A DNA stretch of 64,000 nt from Pseudoxanthomonas jiangsuensis (GTDB lineage: Bacteria > Pseudomonadota > Gammaproteobacteria > Xanthomonadales > Xanthomonadaceae). The stretch covers positions 1 to 64,000 of the forward strand of contig NZ_PDWL01000015.1 in assembly GCF_010093185.1 (NCBI RefSeq), read 5' to 3'. The notes under the pieces are model-generated. The model did not search any database. It was not told where the DNA came from and worked only from the letters and a program-made list of their open reading frames with translations. This document shows, piece after piece, positions 1 to 8,252 of this stretch (position 1 is its first letter; every line of letters begins with the position of its first letter). The translations under genes were made by a program, and so were the position numbers.

Positions 1-39
1 CTCCTTTCAGAGCCAGCGTCAGAGATGTATAAGCGACAG
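1..39. other. Degraded Nextera/Tn5 adapter at contig end (assembly artefact)
   Basis: Bases 14-39 read CAGCGTC, then AGAGATGTATAAGCGACAG, which closely resembles the end of the Nextera read-1 adapter (CAGCGTC followed by AGATGTGTATAAGAGACAG), with a few mismatches and an indel. Translated, it gives MYKRQ, a false N-terminus often seen on proteins from adapter-contaminated contigs. The stretch is therefore most likely not genomic, and any reading frame starting at base 25 is an artefact. Basis: direct sequence resemblance plus knowledge of the adapter. Confidence 0.85.
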
Positions 40-81
40 CCGCCCTCCCGCCCTCCTCTCCTGGCCGTGGGGCCCGTCCCC

Positions 82-1392
82 ATGGTTGAACTGCTGATCG
101 TCCTGGCCCTGGTCCTGCTCAACGGCTTCTTCGCCCTGTCGGAGATGTCGGTGATGACCTCGCGCAAGAGCCGGCTCAAGCAGTTGGCCCAGTCGAGCAA
201 GCGCGCGGCCAAGGCCCTGGCCCTGTCGGAGAAGCCCGAGAACTTCCTGTCCACGGTCCAGATCGGGATCACCCTGATCGGCGTGCTCACCGGCCTGTTC
301 GGCGGCGAGGCCATCGGCAACGCCATCGCGGCCTGGATCCGCGGGGTGGCGCCGGCCCTGGCGGGCTATTCGGAAACCATCGGGACCTCGGTGGCGGTGG
401 CCCTGATCACCTTCCTGACGCTGATCTTCGGCGAACTGGTGCCCAAGCGTCTGGCCATCACCGCGCCCGAGCGGATCGCCGGCTTCGTCGCCATGCCGAT
501 GGGCTGGCTGGCGCGCGCCGCCGCCCCGGCGGTGGCCCTGCTGGCCGCCACCACCCGGCTGGTGCTGCGGCTGCTGGGCCTGGGCAGGCAGGAGGCCAGC
601 GCCATCAGCGAGGAGGAGATCCGCATGCTGGTGGCCGAGAGCCACGAGCAGGGCGTGATCGACAGCCACGAGCGCGACATGGTCAACCGGGTCATGCGCC
701 TGGGCGACCGCACCGCGGCCAGCCTGATGACCCCGCGCAACCGGATCGCCTGGCTGGACACCCGCGCGCCGCTGGAGGAAAACCTGGAGACCATGCGCGA
801 GCAGCAGTTCTCGCGCTACCCGGTCTACCGCGACAGCGACCAGGACGTGGCCGGCGTGCTCGAGGTCAAGACCCTGCTGCACTCCCCCGGCGGGCTGGAA
901 GGCAGCCTGTTCCGCGACCTGCGCCCCACCCTGTTCGTGTCCGAGTCCACCCACGCGATGAAGCTGCTGGAGATCTTCCGCGAGGAACAGCAGTCGCTGG
1001 CGCTGGTGGTGGACGAGTACGGCGAGATCCAGGGCCTGGTCACGATCAGCGACCTGATGGGCGCGATCGTGGGCCGTCTGCAGGCGGTGGAGAACGCCGA
1101 CGAGGACGCGCTGGTGGTCACCCGCGAGGACGGCTCCTTGCTGGTCGGCGGCACCCTGCCGACCGAGGACCTGCGCGAACTGATGGACGGCGCCGCCCTG
1201 CCCGACGCCGAGGACGGCGATTACCACACCCTGGCCGGCATGTGCATCGCCCACTTCGGCCGCATCCCGCACGTGGGCGAGCACTTCGACTGGGCCGGCT
1301 GGCGGATCGAGGTGGTGGACCTGGACGGGGCGCGGATCGACAAGCTGCTGCTGGCCCGCATCGCCGTGCAGGACGATGAACTCGCCGTCTGA
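82..1392 (+). CDS. Hemolysin/CorC-family (CNNM-type) membrane protein
   Basis: A 436-residue protein of the CNNM/CorC/HlyC family. The N-terminal part (about residues 1-190) is a DUF21-type membrane domain with several hydrophobic segments; it starts MVELLIVLALVLLNGFFALSE, where the small-residue FFALSE motif is typical. A cytoplasmic CBS pair follows (around VNRVMRLGDRTAASLMTPR and LALVVDEYGEIQGLVTISDL), then a CorC_HlyC C-terminal domain. Family members are linked to magnesium or cobalt efflux and resistance; the substrate cannot be told here. The ATG at 82 begins the conserved part; the in-frame ATG at base 25 lies in adapter sequence and was rejected. The last 17 bases overlap the next gene, so the two are probably cotranscribed. 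Confidence 0.9.
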   Translation: MVELLIVLALVLLNGFFALSEMSVMTSRKSRLKQLAQSSKRAAKALALSEKPENFLSTVQIGITLIGVLTGLFGGEAIGNAIAAWIRGVAPALAGYSETIGTSVAVALITFLTLIFGELVPKRLAITAPERIAGFVAMPMGWLARAAAPAVALLAATTRLVLRLLGLGRQEASAISEEEIRMLVAESHEQGVIDSHERDMVNRVMRLGDRTAASLMTPRNRIAWLDTRAPLEENLETMREQQFSRYPVYRDSDQDVAGVLEVKTLLHSPGGLEGSLFRDLRPTLFVSESTHAMKLLEIFREEQQSLALVVDEYGEIQGLVTISDLMGAIVGRLQAVENADEDALVVTREDGSLLVGGTLPTEDLRELMDGAALPDAEDGDYHTLAGMCIAHFGRIPHVGEHFDWAGWRIEVVDLDGARIDKLLLARIAVQDDELAV

Positions 1393-2029
1393 CCCCGCCG
1401 CACCGCCCAATCCCACCGAAGGCCAGGGCATCACCCGCCTGCTGCGTTCCTTCGGTGCCGGCGCCGCGGACGACGTGCTGACCCTGGACGGGCTGCTGTC
1501 CGGACTGCGCCATAGCGCCTTCGGCATGTTCCTGTTCGTCTCGATCCTGCCGGGCTTCATCCCCATCCCCGGGGTCGGCGGCGCGGTCGGCGGGCCGCTG
1601 GTGGTGCTGATCGGGCTGCAGCTGCTGGTCGGGCTGTCGCGCCCGTGGCTGCCGGGCTTCATCGGCCGGCGCGGTCCCAGGCGCCAGACCATGGTCCGCT
1701 TCTGCGACCGGATCACCCCGTGGCTGGCCCGGCTGGAACACCTGATCCGGCCGCGCCTGCAGGTGCTGGCTGACAACCGGGTGGCGCGCGCGTTCACCGG
1801 GCTTCTGCTGGTCGTGCTCGGGATCCTGCTGGGCCTGCCGATCCCGATGACCAACTACCTGTTCGCCGGCGTCCTGCTGCTGTACGCGCTGGCGCTGATG
1901 GAGCGCGACGGCGCCCTTTTGCTGGGGCTGTGGATCGTCACCATCGCCGGCCTGGTCGCCATGGGCCTGCTGTCCGAACAGCTGGCCGAACTGGCCGCGC
2001 ACTGGTGGCAAAGGCTGCGGCCGGCCTGA
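1376..2029 (+). CDS. ExoD-family membrane protein
   Basis: A 217-residue protein resembling the ExoD family (exopolysaccharide synthesis, ExoD). The N-terminal 30 residues are hydrophilic and proline-rich. Hydrophobic segments follow around residues 50-90 and 140-205, with the proline-rich loop SILPGFIPIPGVGG. ExoD was first described in rhizobia as affecting exopolysaccharide production and alkaline tolerance; the biochemical role is unknown. The gene overlaps the CorC-family gene by 17 bases and runs towards the GGDEF-EAL gene with only 7 bases between stops. It is not part of the gum operon at 37-50 kb, so a role in that polymer is only a guess. Confidence 0.8.
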   Translation: MNSPSDPAAPPNPTEGQGITRLLRSFGAGAADDVLTLDGLLSGLRHSAFGMFLFVSILPGFIPIPGVGGAVGGPLVVLIGLQLLVGLSRPWLPGFIGRRGPRRQTMVRFCDRITPWLARLEHLIRPRLQVLADNRVARAFTGLLLVVLGILLGLPIPMTNYLFAGVLLLYALALMERDGALLLGLWIVTIAGLVAMGLLSEQLAELAAHWWQRLRPA

Positions 2030-2036
2030 GCGGCGC

Positions 2037-4163
2037 TCAGCGCATCCGCCGCGCCAGCAGGTGGGTGAACTCGCTGGCGCTGACCGGGTGGCTGAGCCAG
2101 TAGCCCTGGACCAGGTCGCAGCCGCGCTCGGCCAGCAGGTTGTACTGCGATTCCTTCTCCACGCCCTCGGCCACCACCGTGATCCCCAGCGAGTGGGCCA
2201 TGGCGATGATCGCCGTGGTCAGGGCCAGGTCGTCCGGGTCGCGCTGCAGGTCGGCGACGAAACTGCGGTCGATCTTGACCCCGTCCACCGGCACCCGGCG
2301 CAGGTGGCTCAGGCCGGAGAAGCCGGTGCCGAAGTCGTCCAGCCACACCTTGACCCCGGTGCTGTGCAGCCGCGCCAGCAGGGCGGCGGCCTGCAACTCG
2401 TCGCTGATCACCGAGGTCTCGGTCAGCTCCAGGTGCAGGCTGGAGGCCGGCAGCCCGGTCTCGCGCAGGCATTCGGCGACCACCTCGGGCAGGTCGCCGC
2501 GGCGCAGTTCGCGCGGGGAGACGTTGACCGAGACGAACAGCTTCTCGCCCTCGCCCAGCTGCATCCAGCGCACCGCCTCGGTGCAGGCCGCGTGCAGCAC
2601 GCGCGGGCCGATCTGCTCGATCAGGCCGCTCTGCTCGGCCACGTCGATGAACACCGACGGCGCGATCGTGCCCAGCATCGGGTGCTGCCAGCGCAGCAGG
2701 GCCTCGGCGCCGACCACCCGGCCGTCGCTGGTCCGGCACACCGGCTGGTAGACCACGCTCAGCTCGCCGCGCTCCCAGGCCCCGCGCAGCTCCTGCTCCA
2801 TGTGCACCCGGCGCTCGACCGCGTGGTCCATGGCCCGGCTGTAGAAGCGGAAGCCGTTCTTGCCGGCGACCTTGGCCTGGTACATGGCGATGTCGCCGTT
2901 CTTCATCAGCGCGGTGGCGCTGGAGGCGTCCTCGGGGAACAGGGTGATGCCGATCGAGGTGCCCAGGAACACCTGGCGCTCGTGGATGTCCAGCGGCCGC
3001 CGCAGTTCGGCCACCAGCACCTCGGCCAGGCGGGTGGCCGAGGCGCGCACGTCGCCTTCCTGGATCAGGATCACGAACTCGTCGCCGCCGAAGCGCGCCA
3101 GCAGGGCGTCGTCGCCGCCGTACTTCTCCACCGCCTCGCGGATCCGGTTGGCGAACTGCAGCAGGGCCTCGTCGCCGGCCTCGTGGCCGAGGGTGTCGTT
3201 GACCCGCTTGAAGTCGTCGATGTCGGCGAACAGCAGGGCCAGCTGGCGGCCGGAGCCGCGCAGCAGCATCAGCCGGTGGTCCAGGCTCTCGCGGAAGGCC
3301 AGGCGGTTGGTCAGGCCGGTGAGCGCGTCGGTGTAGGCCATCCGGCGCACGTCGCGGTCGTGGCGGGCCACGCTCTCGCTCATCCGGTCGAAGGCGCGGA
3401 CCAGGTCGCCGAGTTCGTCGTTGCGGGTGTCGCCGTGGTCCTGGACGCTGTAGTCGCCGGCCTCGATCCGGCGCGCGGAGGCGGCCAGCTGCCGGATCGG
3501 CCGCACCAGCAGCCTTTGCACGTACCAGGCCGCAGCCACCAGCACCGCCAGCAGGGCCAGCAGCATCAGCGCCAGCCAGCCCTGGTGGCGCTGCGAGAGC
3601 TCGTCGATGCGGCCGCGCAGGCGCTCGGCGTTGCGCTGCTCGAAGCGGTGCGCCACCGCCATCGACAGGCCGATGCGCACGCCGCCGATGCGCTCGCTGC
3701 CGACCCGGATCGGCGCCGAGACCTCCAGCACCTGCGCCGTGGCCTGGACGTGCGGGCCGGCCGCGGCGGTGGCGGCCGCCGCCAGCGGATCGCCCATCGG
3801 CTGGCCGTAGCCCTCGATCTCGGCCGAGCCGTCGTGGACCAGGTGGCCGGCGGTGTCGAACACCATCAGGTACTGGACCAGGTCGTCGCGCTTCTGGTCG
3901 CGCAGGATCGAGCCGATCGCGTCCAGGTCGGAGTAGTACAAAGGGTTGGCCAGGTTGTCGGCCAGGCGGGTGGCGAGCTCGCGGCCCTGGCCGTGCAGGT
4001 AGCCGTCCACCAGCTGGTGGATGACGTCGCTGCTCAGCGCCTCCGATTCGCGCTCCACCAGCCGCTGCCTCTGCAGCAGCACCCCGAGCATCACCAGCAC
4101 CACCAGCAGCACCAGCGCCATCGCCACCAGGAACCGGGCCTGCAGGCCGAAGCGCAGCTTCAT
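2037..4163 (-). CDS. Membrane-bound GGDEF-EAL cyclic-di-GMP enzyme with HAMP domain
   Basis: A 708-residue bifunctional candidate diguanylate cyclase/phosphodiesterase. Transmembrane segment 1 is near residues 11-30, a periplasmic sensor region follows to about 195, then transmembrane segment 2 (about 197-219) and a HAMP linker. The GGDEF domain has an intact GGDEF motif at 359-363, and the EAL domain has an intact EAL at 487-489 plus the DDFGTG motif, so both activities are possible. No RxxD inhibitory site is visible five residues before GGDEF. The ATG overlaps the stop of the upstream PhnD-like gene (ATGA), so the two are translationally coupled, which suggests that the binding protein feeds ligand information to the periplasmic domain. 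Cyclic-di-GMP commonly controls exopolysaccharide in this family. Confidence 0.93.
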   Translation of the reverse strand: MKLRFGLQARFLVAMALVLLVVLVMLGVLLQRQRLVERESEALSSDVIHQLVDGYLHGQGRELATRLADNLANPLYYSDLDAIGSILRDQKRDDLVQYLMVFDTAGHLVHDGSAEIEGYGQPMGDPLAAAATAAAGPHVQATAQVLEVSAPIRVGSERIGGVRIGLSMAVAHRFEQRNAERLRGRIDELSQRHQGWLALMLLALLAVLVAAAWYVQRLLVRPIRQLAASARRIEAGDYSVQDHGDTRNDELGDLVRAFDRMSESVARHDRDVRRMAYTDALTGLTNRLAFRESLDHRLMLLRGSGRQLALLFADIDDFKRVNDTLGHEAGDEALLQFANRIREAVEKYGGDDALLARFGGDEFVILIQEGDVRASATRLAEVLVAELRRPLDIHERQVFLGTSIGITLFPEDASSATALMKNGDIAMYQAKVAGKNGFRFYSRAMDHAVERRVHMEQELRGAWERGELSVVYQPVCRTSDGRVVGAEALLRWQHPMLGTIAPSVFIDVAEQSGLIEQIGPRVLHAACTEAVRWMQLGEGEKLFVSVNVSPRELRRGDLPEVVAECLRETGLPASSLHLELTETSVISDELQAAALLARLHSTGVKVWLDDFGTGFSGLSHLRRVPVDGVKIDRSFVADLQRDPDDLALTTAIIAMAHSLGITVVAEGVEKESQYNLLAERGCDLVQGYWLSHPVSASEFTHLLARRMR

Positions 4164-5104
4164 TCGACCTCCGCGCGCACGCGGGCCACGCCGTCGCGCA
4201 GCTCGGCCAGGGCCTGGCGCGAGTCCTCGTCCAGCGGCAGGAAACGCGAGGTGTTGAAGAACAGGTGCAGGGCCTGGCCCGCCTCGGGATCGGCAGCGGC
4301 CTGCAGCAAGACCTCGCGCAGGCGCGCTTCCACCGGCGCCGGCAGGTCGTCGCGCACCAGTTCCACCGCGCGCGGATAGGCCGGGGTCTCGTGCACGACC
4401 TGCAGGTCGGCCTTGAACGCCGGCGGCATCCTTTGCGGATCGTTCCAGTCCAGGCTGCTCAGCGCGCCGGCATCGACCATGCGCTTCTGCACCCAGACCG
4501 CGATGTTGGCCTCGGTGCGGGCGAACACGTAGCCGACCCGGTCCGGCGCCGGCCGGTCGCCGGGACCGAGCAGGATCTCCGGCTTCAGCCCGGCATCGAG
4601 CAGGGTCGTCATCGGCACCATGTAGGCGCTGGTGGAAGCGGTGCTCTGCAAAGCCAGGGTATGGCCGCGCAGGCCGGGCAGGTCGCGCACCGGGCTGTCG
4701 CGGTGGGCGAAGAACACGGTGTGGTAGCGGCTGACCCCGTTGCGCTCGGTCAGCAAAAGGGGCCTGGCGTCGGCGCGCTGCTGCAACTGCACGGCGGTGC
4801 TGGCGGTCTCGGTGACCCAGTCCACCCGGCCGCGGCGCAGGTAGCTGGCCATCTGCTGCGGGTCGCGCGCCATCAGCACCCGGCCCTCGGTGATGCCGAC
4901 CTCGCGCATGCGCGGGACCACGTAGTCCAGCAGCGCCTTGAGCTGGTCGTAATGGGCGCGCGGATCGTCGCTGATCCGGCCCAGCACCAGCACGTGCGCG
5001 TCTTCGGCCGCGCGCGCGGCCGGCAGGGATGCGGCGAGCAGCAGCAGGCAGCACAGGGAACGCACCCATGCGCGCATGCTCGACGAACGACCGGCCCCCT
5101 TCAT
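4160..5104 (-). CDS. PhnD-like periplasmic substrate-binding protein
   Basis: About 314 residues (305 if the ATG at 5077 is used, which gives a more compact signal peptide, MRAWVRSLCCLLLLAASLPA). The mature part resembles the phosphate/phosphite/phosphonate-binding PhnD-like family: LGRISDDPRAHYDQLKALLDY, then a DWVTETASTAVQLQ region and the ALQSTASTSAYMVPM ligand-loop region. No ABC permease or ATPase gene is adjacent; the only partner is the GGDEF-EAL gene downstream, overlapping by four bases. A sensor role, delivering a ligand to the membrane cyclase, is more likely than transport. The ligand is unknown; the family binds phosphonates, phosphite and unrelated small molecules. Confidence 0.82.
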   Translation of the reverse strand: MKGAGRSSSMRAWVRSLCCLLLLAASLPAARAAEDAHVLVLGRISDDPRAHYDQLKALLDYVVPRMREVGITEGRVLMARDPQQMASYLRRGRVDWVTETASTAVQLQQRADARPLLLTERNGVSRYHTVFFAHRDSPVRDLPGLRGHTLALQSTASTSAYMVPMTTLLDAGLKPEILLGPGDRPAPDRVGYVFARTEANIAVWVQKRMVDAGALSSLDWNDPQRMPPAFKADLQVVHETPAYPRAVELVRDDLPAPVEARLREVLLQAAADPEAGQALHLFFNTSRFLPLDEDSRQALAELRDGVARVRAEVE

Positions 5105-5130
5105 ATGCGCGCAGCCTAGCCGAAAGCCGC

Positions 5131-5937
5131 TCAAGGCGACAGCGGCGGCCGGGCCGCGCCCGCCTCGCCGGCCAGGCGCGCCATCCGCTGGGCGTCGGCC
5201 AGCACCCCGCGCAGCAGCCGGACCTCGTGCACGGTCAGGTCGGTGCGCAGGAACAGCCGGCGCAGCTTGCGCATCGCCGAATCCGGAGTGCGGCCCTTGT
5301 GGAAATCGATCGCGTCCAGGGTGTCGGCCAGTTGGGCGAAGAAGCCCTCGATCTGCTCGTGGGTGGCCGGTTGCTCGTCCGGCGAGGGCGCCTCGACCGG
5401 GGCCGGGGCGGCCGCCAGTGCGGCCAGCCGCAGCTCGTAGGCCAGCACCTGCACCGCCGCGGCCAGGTTGAGCGAGCTGAAGGCCGGGTCGGAGGGGATG
5501 TGCACCGAGGCATGGCACAGCTGCAGTTCCTCGTTGCTCAGGCCGGTGCGCTCGCGGCCGAACACCAGCGCGACCGCGCCCTCGGGCGCGAACCGCAGCA
5601 GCCGCGCCGCGGCCGCATCCGGTTCCAGCTGCTCCAGCTGCACCCGGCGGCTGCGCGCGGTGCAGCCCAGCACCAGCCGGCAGTCGGCCACCGCCTCGGC
5701 CAGGGTGGCGTACACCGGCGCCTGCTCCAGCACGTCCTCGGCCCCGGCCGAGCGCCGGTAGGCATCGTCGTCCAGCGACTTCTCCGGGGCGACCAGGACC
5801 AGCCGCGACAGGCCCATGGTCTTGATCGCCCGGGCGGCGGCGCCGATGTTGCCCGGGTGCTGGGTGCCGACCAGGACGATGCGGACCTGGCGGGCCAAGG
5901 CGGCGGGTTCGGTGGGGTTGGGTACGGGTTCGGACAT
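5131..5937 (-). CDS. trmJ: tRNA (cytidine/uridine-2'-O)-methyltransferase TrmJ
   Basis: A 268-residue SPOUT-superfamily RNA methyltransferase. It shows the conserved blocks [20 protein letters not shown] near the N-terminus, [16 protein letters not shown], and the knot-forming [19 protein letters not shown], all typical of TrmJ, which 2'-O-methylates position 32 of several tRNAs using S-adenosylmethionine. A C-terminal helical extension of about 80 residues follows, as in the E. coli enzyme. It is divergent from suhB with a 94-base promoter region between them, an arrangement (trmJ next to suhB) also seen in E. coli. Confidence 0.92.
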   Translation of the reverse strand: MSEPVPNPTEPAALARQVRIVLVGTQHPGNIGAAARAIKTMGLSRLVLVAPEKSLDDDAYRRSAGAEDVLEQAPVYATLAEAVADCRLVLGCTARSRRVQLEQLEPDAAAARLLRFAPEGAVALVFGRERTGLSNEELQLCHASVHIPSDPAFSSLNLAAAVQVLAYELRLAALAAAPAPVEAPSPDEQPATHEQIEGFFAQLADTLDAIDFHKGRTPDSAMRKLRRLFLRTDLTVHEVRLLRGVLADAQRMARLAGEAGAARPPLSP

Positions 5938-6031
5938 GGCGCAGATGGTAAACTGCGCGCCCGGCCTGCGATGTGCCGGCCCGCTCTTTTCCTTCGTCCG
6001 CCCGCCTCCAGCCCTTCCGGGAGCCTTCGCC

Positions 6032-6856
6032 ATGCAGAAACCCGTCGTCAATGTCATGGTCAAGGCCGCCCGTCTCGGCGGCAACGTCCTGTTGCGCAGC
6101 ATCAACCGGCTCGAATCGCTGAACGTGGTCCAGAAGCAGCGCATGGACTACGCCAGCGAGGTCGACGCCGACGCCGAGAAGGCGATCGTCAAGGAGCTGC
6201 GCCGGGCCTACCCGGACTACGGCGTGCTGGGCGAGGAAGGCGGCCACCAGCCTGGCCGCCAGGGCCGGCTGCAGTGGGTGATCGACCCGCTGGACGGCAC
6301 CAGCAACTACCTGCGCGGCTTCCCCCACTACTGCGTCTCGATCGCCCTGGTCGACAACGGCGAGCCGACCGACGCGGTGATCTTCGATCCCCTGCGCAAC
6401 GAGCTGTTCACCGCCAGCCGCGGCGCCGGCGCGGTGCTCAACGACAAGAAGATCCGGGTGAGCGAGCGCAAGGACCTGGCAGGCACGGTGATCGGCACCG
6501 GCTTCCCGCCGCGCGAGCGTGCCCGCGCCAGCGCCCAGCTCAAGTGCGTGGACTCCCTGCTGACTTCGGCCGAGGACGTGCGCCGCACCGGCTCGGCCGC
6601 GCTCGACCTGGCCTATGTGGCCTGCGGCCGCCTGGACGCCTACTTCGAGGCCGGGGTGAAGGCCTGGGACGTGGCCGCCGGCGTGCTGCTGGTGCGCGAG
6701 GCCGGCGGCCGGGTCTGCGACTTCCGCGGCGCCAATACTGCCCGCCTCGACGAGCGCGGCCCCGAGGCGCGGCAGCTGGTGGCCGGCAACGTCAAGGTCA
6801 CCGACGAGCTGCAGAAGCTGATCGTCAACACCGGGTACGCCAAGGCGTTCGACTGA
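6032..6856 (+). CDS. suhB: Inositol-1-monophosphatase SuhB
   Basis: A 274-residue inositol monophosphatase family enzyme. Metal-binding and catalytic signatures are intact: [26 protein letters not shown] and [16 protein letters not shown]. SuhB hydrolyses inositol phosphates and in enterobacteria also serves in the rRNA antitermination complex. The start at 6032 is chosen because the protein begins [17 protein letters not shown] at the usual family position. An intrinsic terminator follows at 6901-6926. It is divergent from trmJ. Confidence 0.94.
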   Translation: MQKPVVNVMVKAARLGGNVLLRSINRLESLNVVQKQRMDYASEVDADAEKAIVKELRRAYPDYGVLGEEGGHQPGRQGRLQWVIDPLDGTSNYLRGFPHYCVSIALVDNGEPTDAVIFDPLRNELFTASRGAGAVLNDKKIRVSERKDLAGTVIGTGFPPRERARASAQLKCVDSLLTSAEDVRRTGSAALDLAYVACGRLDAYFEAGVKAWDVAAGVLLVREAGGRVCDFRGANTARLDERGPEARQLVAGNVKVTDELQKLIVNTGYAKAFD

Positions 6857-6900
6857 GGGAGCCGGCCCGGCGCCGCCTGAGCAGGGTCGCGCAACAGGAA

Positions 6901-6926
6901 AAGCCGCCTTCCGGGGCGGCTTTTTT
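6901..6926 (+). terminator. Intrinsic terminator after suhB
   Basis: Eight-base-pair stem AAGCCGCC/GGCGGCTT (6901-6908 and 6915-6922) with a six-base loop, followed by six T on the plus strand. It lies about 45 bases after the suhB stop. Confidence 0.85.
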
Positions 6927-6968
6927 CATGGTCCTTCTCCCGACTGGTGCCCCACGTCGTTCTACCGG

Positions 6969-7142
6969 CGGAAAGCGGGAGGTTGGTCGCGGCGTTGCGG
7001 CACGATGCCTGCTGCCGCTCATGTCCCCCGGCTGCGGCCTGCGGCCGCAGCCTCCTCCTTTACTTCCCGTCAGCAGGCATCGCACCGCACCGCTTCACGG
7101 TCATTGGCCGCTGAACGAAAGGCCGACTGCTCCCGCTTTCCG
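6969..7142. repeat. Nested inverted-repeat element between convergent suhB and secF
   Basis: The 414-base gap between suhB and secF holds, besides a terminator on each side, a 174-base element made of nested inverted repeats. The outer arms are 13 perfect base pairs (6969-6981 with 7130-7142, CGGAAAGCGGGAG and its complement). The middle arms are TGCGG (6996-7000) with CCGCA (7085-7089), a two-base internal loop, then 12 pairs (7003-7014 with 7071-7082). The inner hairpin is 10 perfect pairs (7030-7039 with 7043-7052, three-base loop). No open reading frame with a recognisable product lies in it. It could be a small non-autonomous mobile element, a REP-like intergenic repeat, or a structured RNA. 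Bases outside these blocks show nothing further. Confidence 0.7.
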
Positions 7143-7218
7143 TGGGCCGCCAACCAGGCCACGCGCCAAAGCGCCGCAGCCCTGCATCCGGACCCGCCCG
7201 GCTCCTGGAGGCGGAACC

Positions 7219-7246
7219 AAAAAAGAAGCCGCCCGGAGGCGGCTTC
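7219..7246 (-). terminator. Intrinsic terminator after secF
   Basis: Nine-base-pair stem GAAGCCGCC/GGCGGCTTC (7225-7233 and 7238-7246), four-base loop, followed on the minus strand by six T (7224-7219). It lies about 25 bases beyond the secF stop and ends the queA-tgt-yajC-secD-secF block. Confidence 0.88.
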
Positions 7247-7270
7247 TTCGCTTGCTCGGGCGAGCGATCG

Positions 7271-8236
7271 TTACGGCCGCCGCGCCAGCGCCGCCTCGTC
7301 CTTGGCCTTGGGCAGCAGGTCCTGCTTGGTGACCCGGAGGAAGCCGATGGTCAGCAGCGGGCAGGCGATGAAGATCGAGGACAGGGTGCCGATCACCGCG
7401 CCGATCATCTGGGTCAGGGCCAGCCCTTCCAGCGAGCCGCCGCCGTACAGGTACAGCGCCAGCACCGACAGGAAGAACACCAGCGAGGTGATGATGGTGC
7501 GCGACAGGGTCTGGTTGATCGAGCGGTTGAGGACTTCCAGCGGCTCGGCGCGCAGGCCGCGGAAGTTCTCGCGCACGCGGTCGAAGACCACGATGGTGTC
7601 GTTGATCGAGAAGCCCATCACCGACAGCAGGCCGGCCAGCACGGTCAGGTCGAAGTCGCGGCCGCTGAAGGAGAAATAGGCCGCCGTCACCAGCACGTCG
7701 AACAGCGTGGTCAACGTGGCCACCACCGCGAACTTCCATTCGAAGCGGAAGCCGATGTAGATCAGGAAGCCGACCATCACGAACAGCGCCGCGTACAGGC
7801 CGTTGCGGGCCAGCTCCTCGCCCACCTGCGGGCCGACGAACTCGGTGCGCAGCAGGTGCGCCGGGTTCTCCGCCGTACCCACCGCCGCCATCACTTCCTG
7901 GGCGGTGCGGTTGTTGGCGTCGGTGGTGGTCTGGCCATCGCGCGGCTGCAGCCGCACCAGCAGGTCGCTGCCGGAGCCGAAGCTCTGCACCTGCGCGCCC
8001 TCGTAGCCGGCCGTGGCCAGCCGCTCGCGCACGCCGTCCACGTCGGCCGGCTGGTCGAAGCGGACCTCGACCACGGTGCCGCCGGTGAAGTCCAGGGCGT
8101 AGTTGAAGTTCTTGGTCGCGATCACCGCCACCGAGGCGACGAACACCAGGGCGGCAACAGCGAGCGCCACCCAGCGCATCCGCATGAAATCGATGCGGGT
8201 GTCGTTGGGGATCAGGGTCAGGGGAAAGATCTTCAT
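7271..8236 (-). CDS. secF: Protein translocase subunit SecF
   Basis: A 321-residue RND-type membrane protein. After TM1 it has FNYALDFTGGTVVEVRF, the SecD/SecF N-terminal signature. The C-terminal membrane domain contains the SVMGFSINDTIVVFDRVREN block typical of SecF. Together with SecD and YajC it uses the proton-motive force to assist protein release from SecYEG on the periplasmic side. The gene follows secD after 16 bases and is closed by the terminator at 7219-7246. Confidence 0.96.
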   Translation of the reverse strand: MKIFPLTLIPNDTRIDFMRMRWVALAVAALVFVASVAVIATKNFNYALDFTGGTVVEVRFDQPADVDGVRERLATAGYEGAQVQSFGSGSDLLVRLQPRDGQTTTDANNRTAQEVMAAVGTAENPAHLLRTEFVGPQVGEELARNGLYAALFVMVGFLIYIGFRFEWKFAVVATLTTLFDVLVTAAYFSFSGRDFDLTVLAGLLSVMGFSINDTIVVFDRVRENFRGLRAEPLEVLNRSINQTLSRTIITSLVFFLSVLALYLYGGGSLEGLALTQMIGAVIGTLSSIFIACPLLTIGFLRVTKQDLLPKAKDEAALARRP

Positions 8237-8252
8237 GTTCTTGGTCCTTCCC

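Noticed and set aside
19..1854. 611-codon minus-strand frame ending SLIHL at the left edge
   Set aside because: Antisense to the CorC-family and ExoD genes, and its end is the reverse translation of the sequencing adapter.
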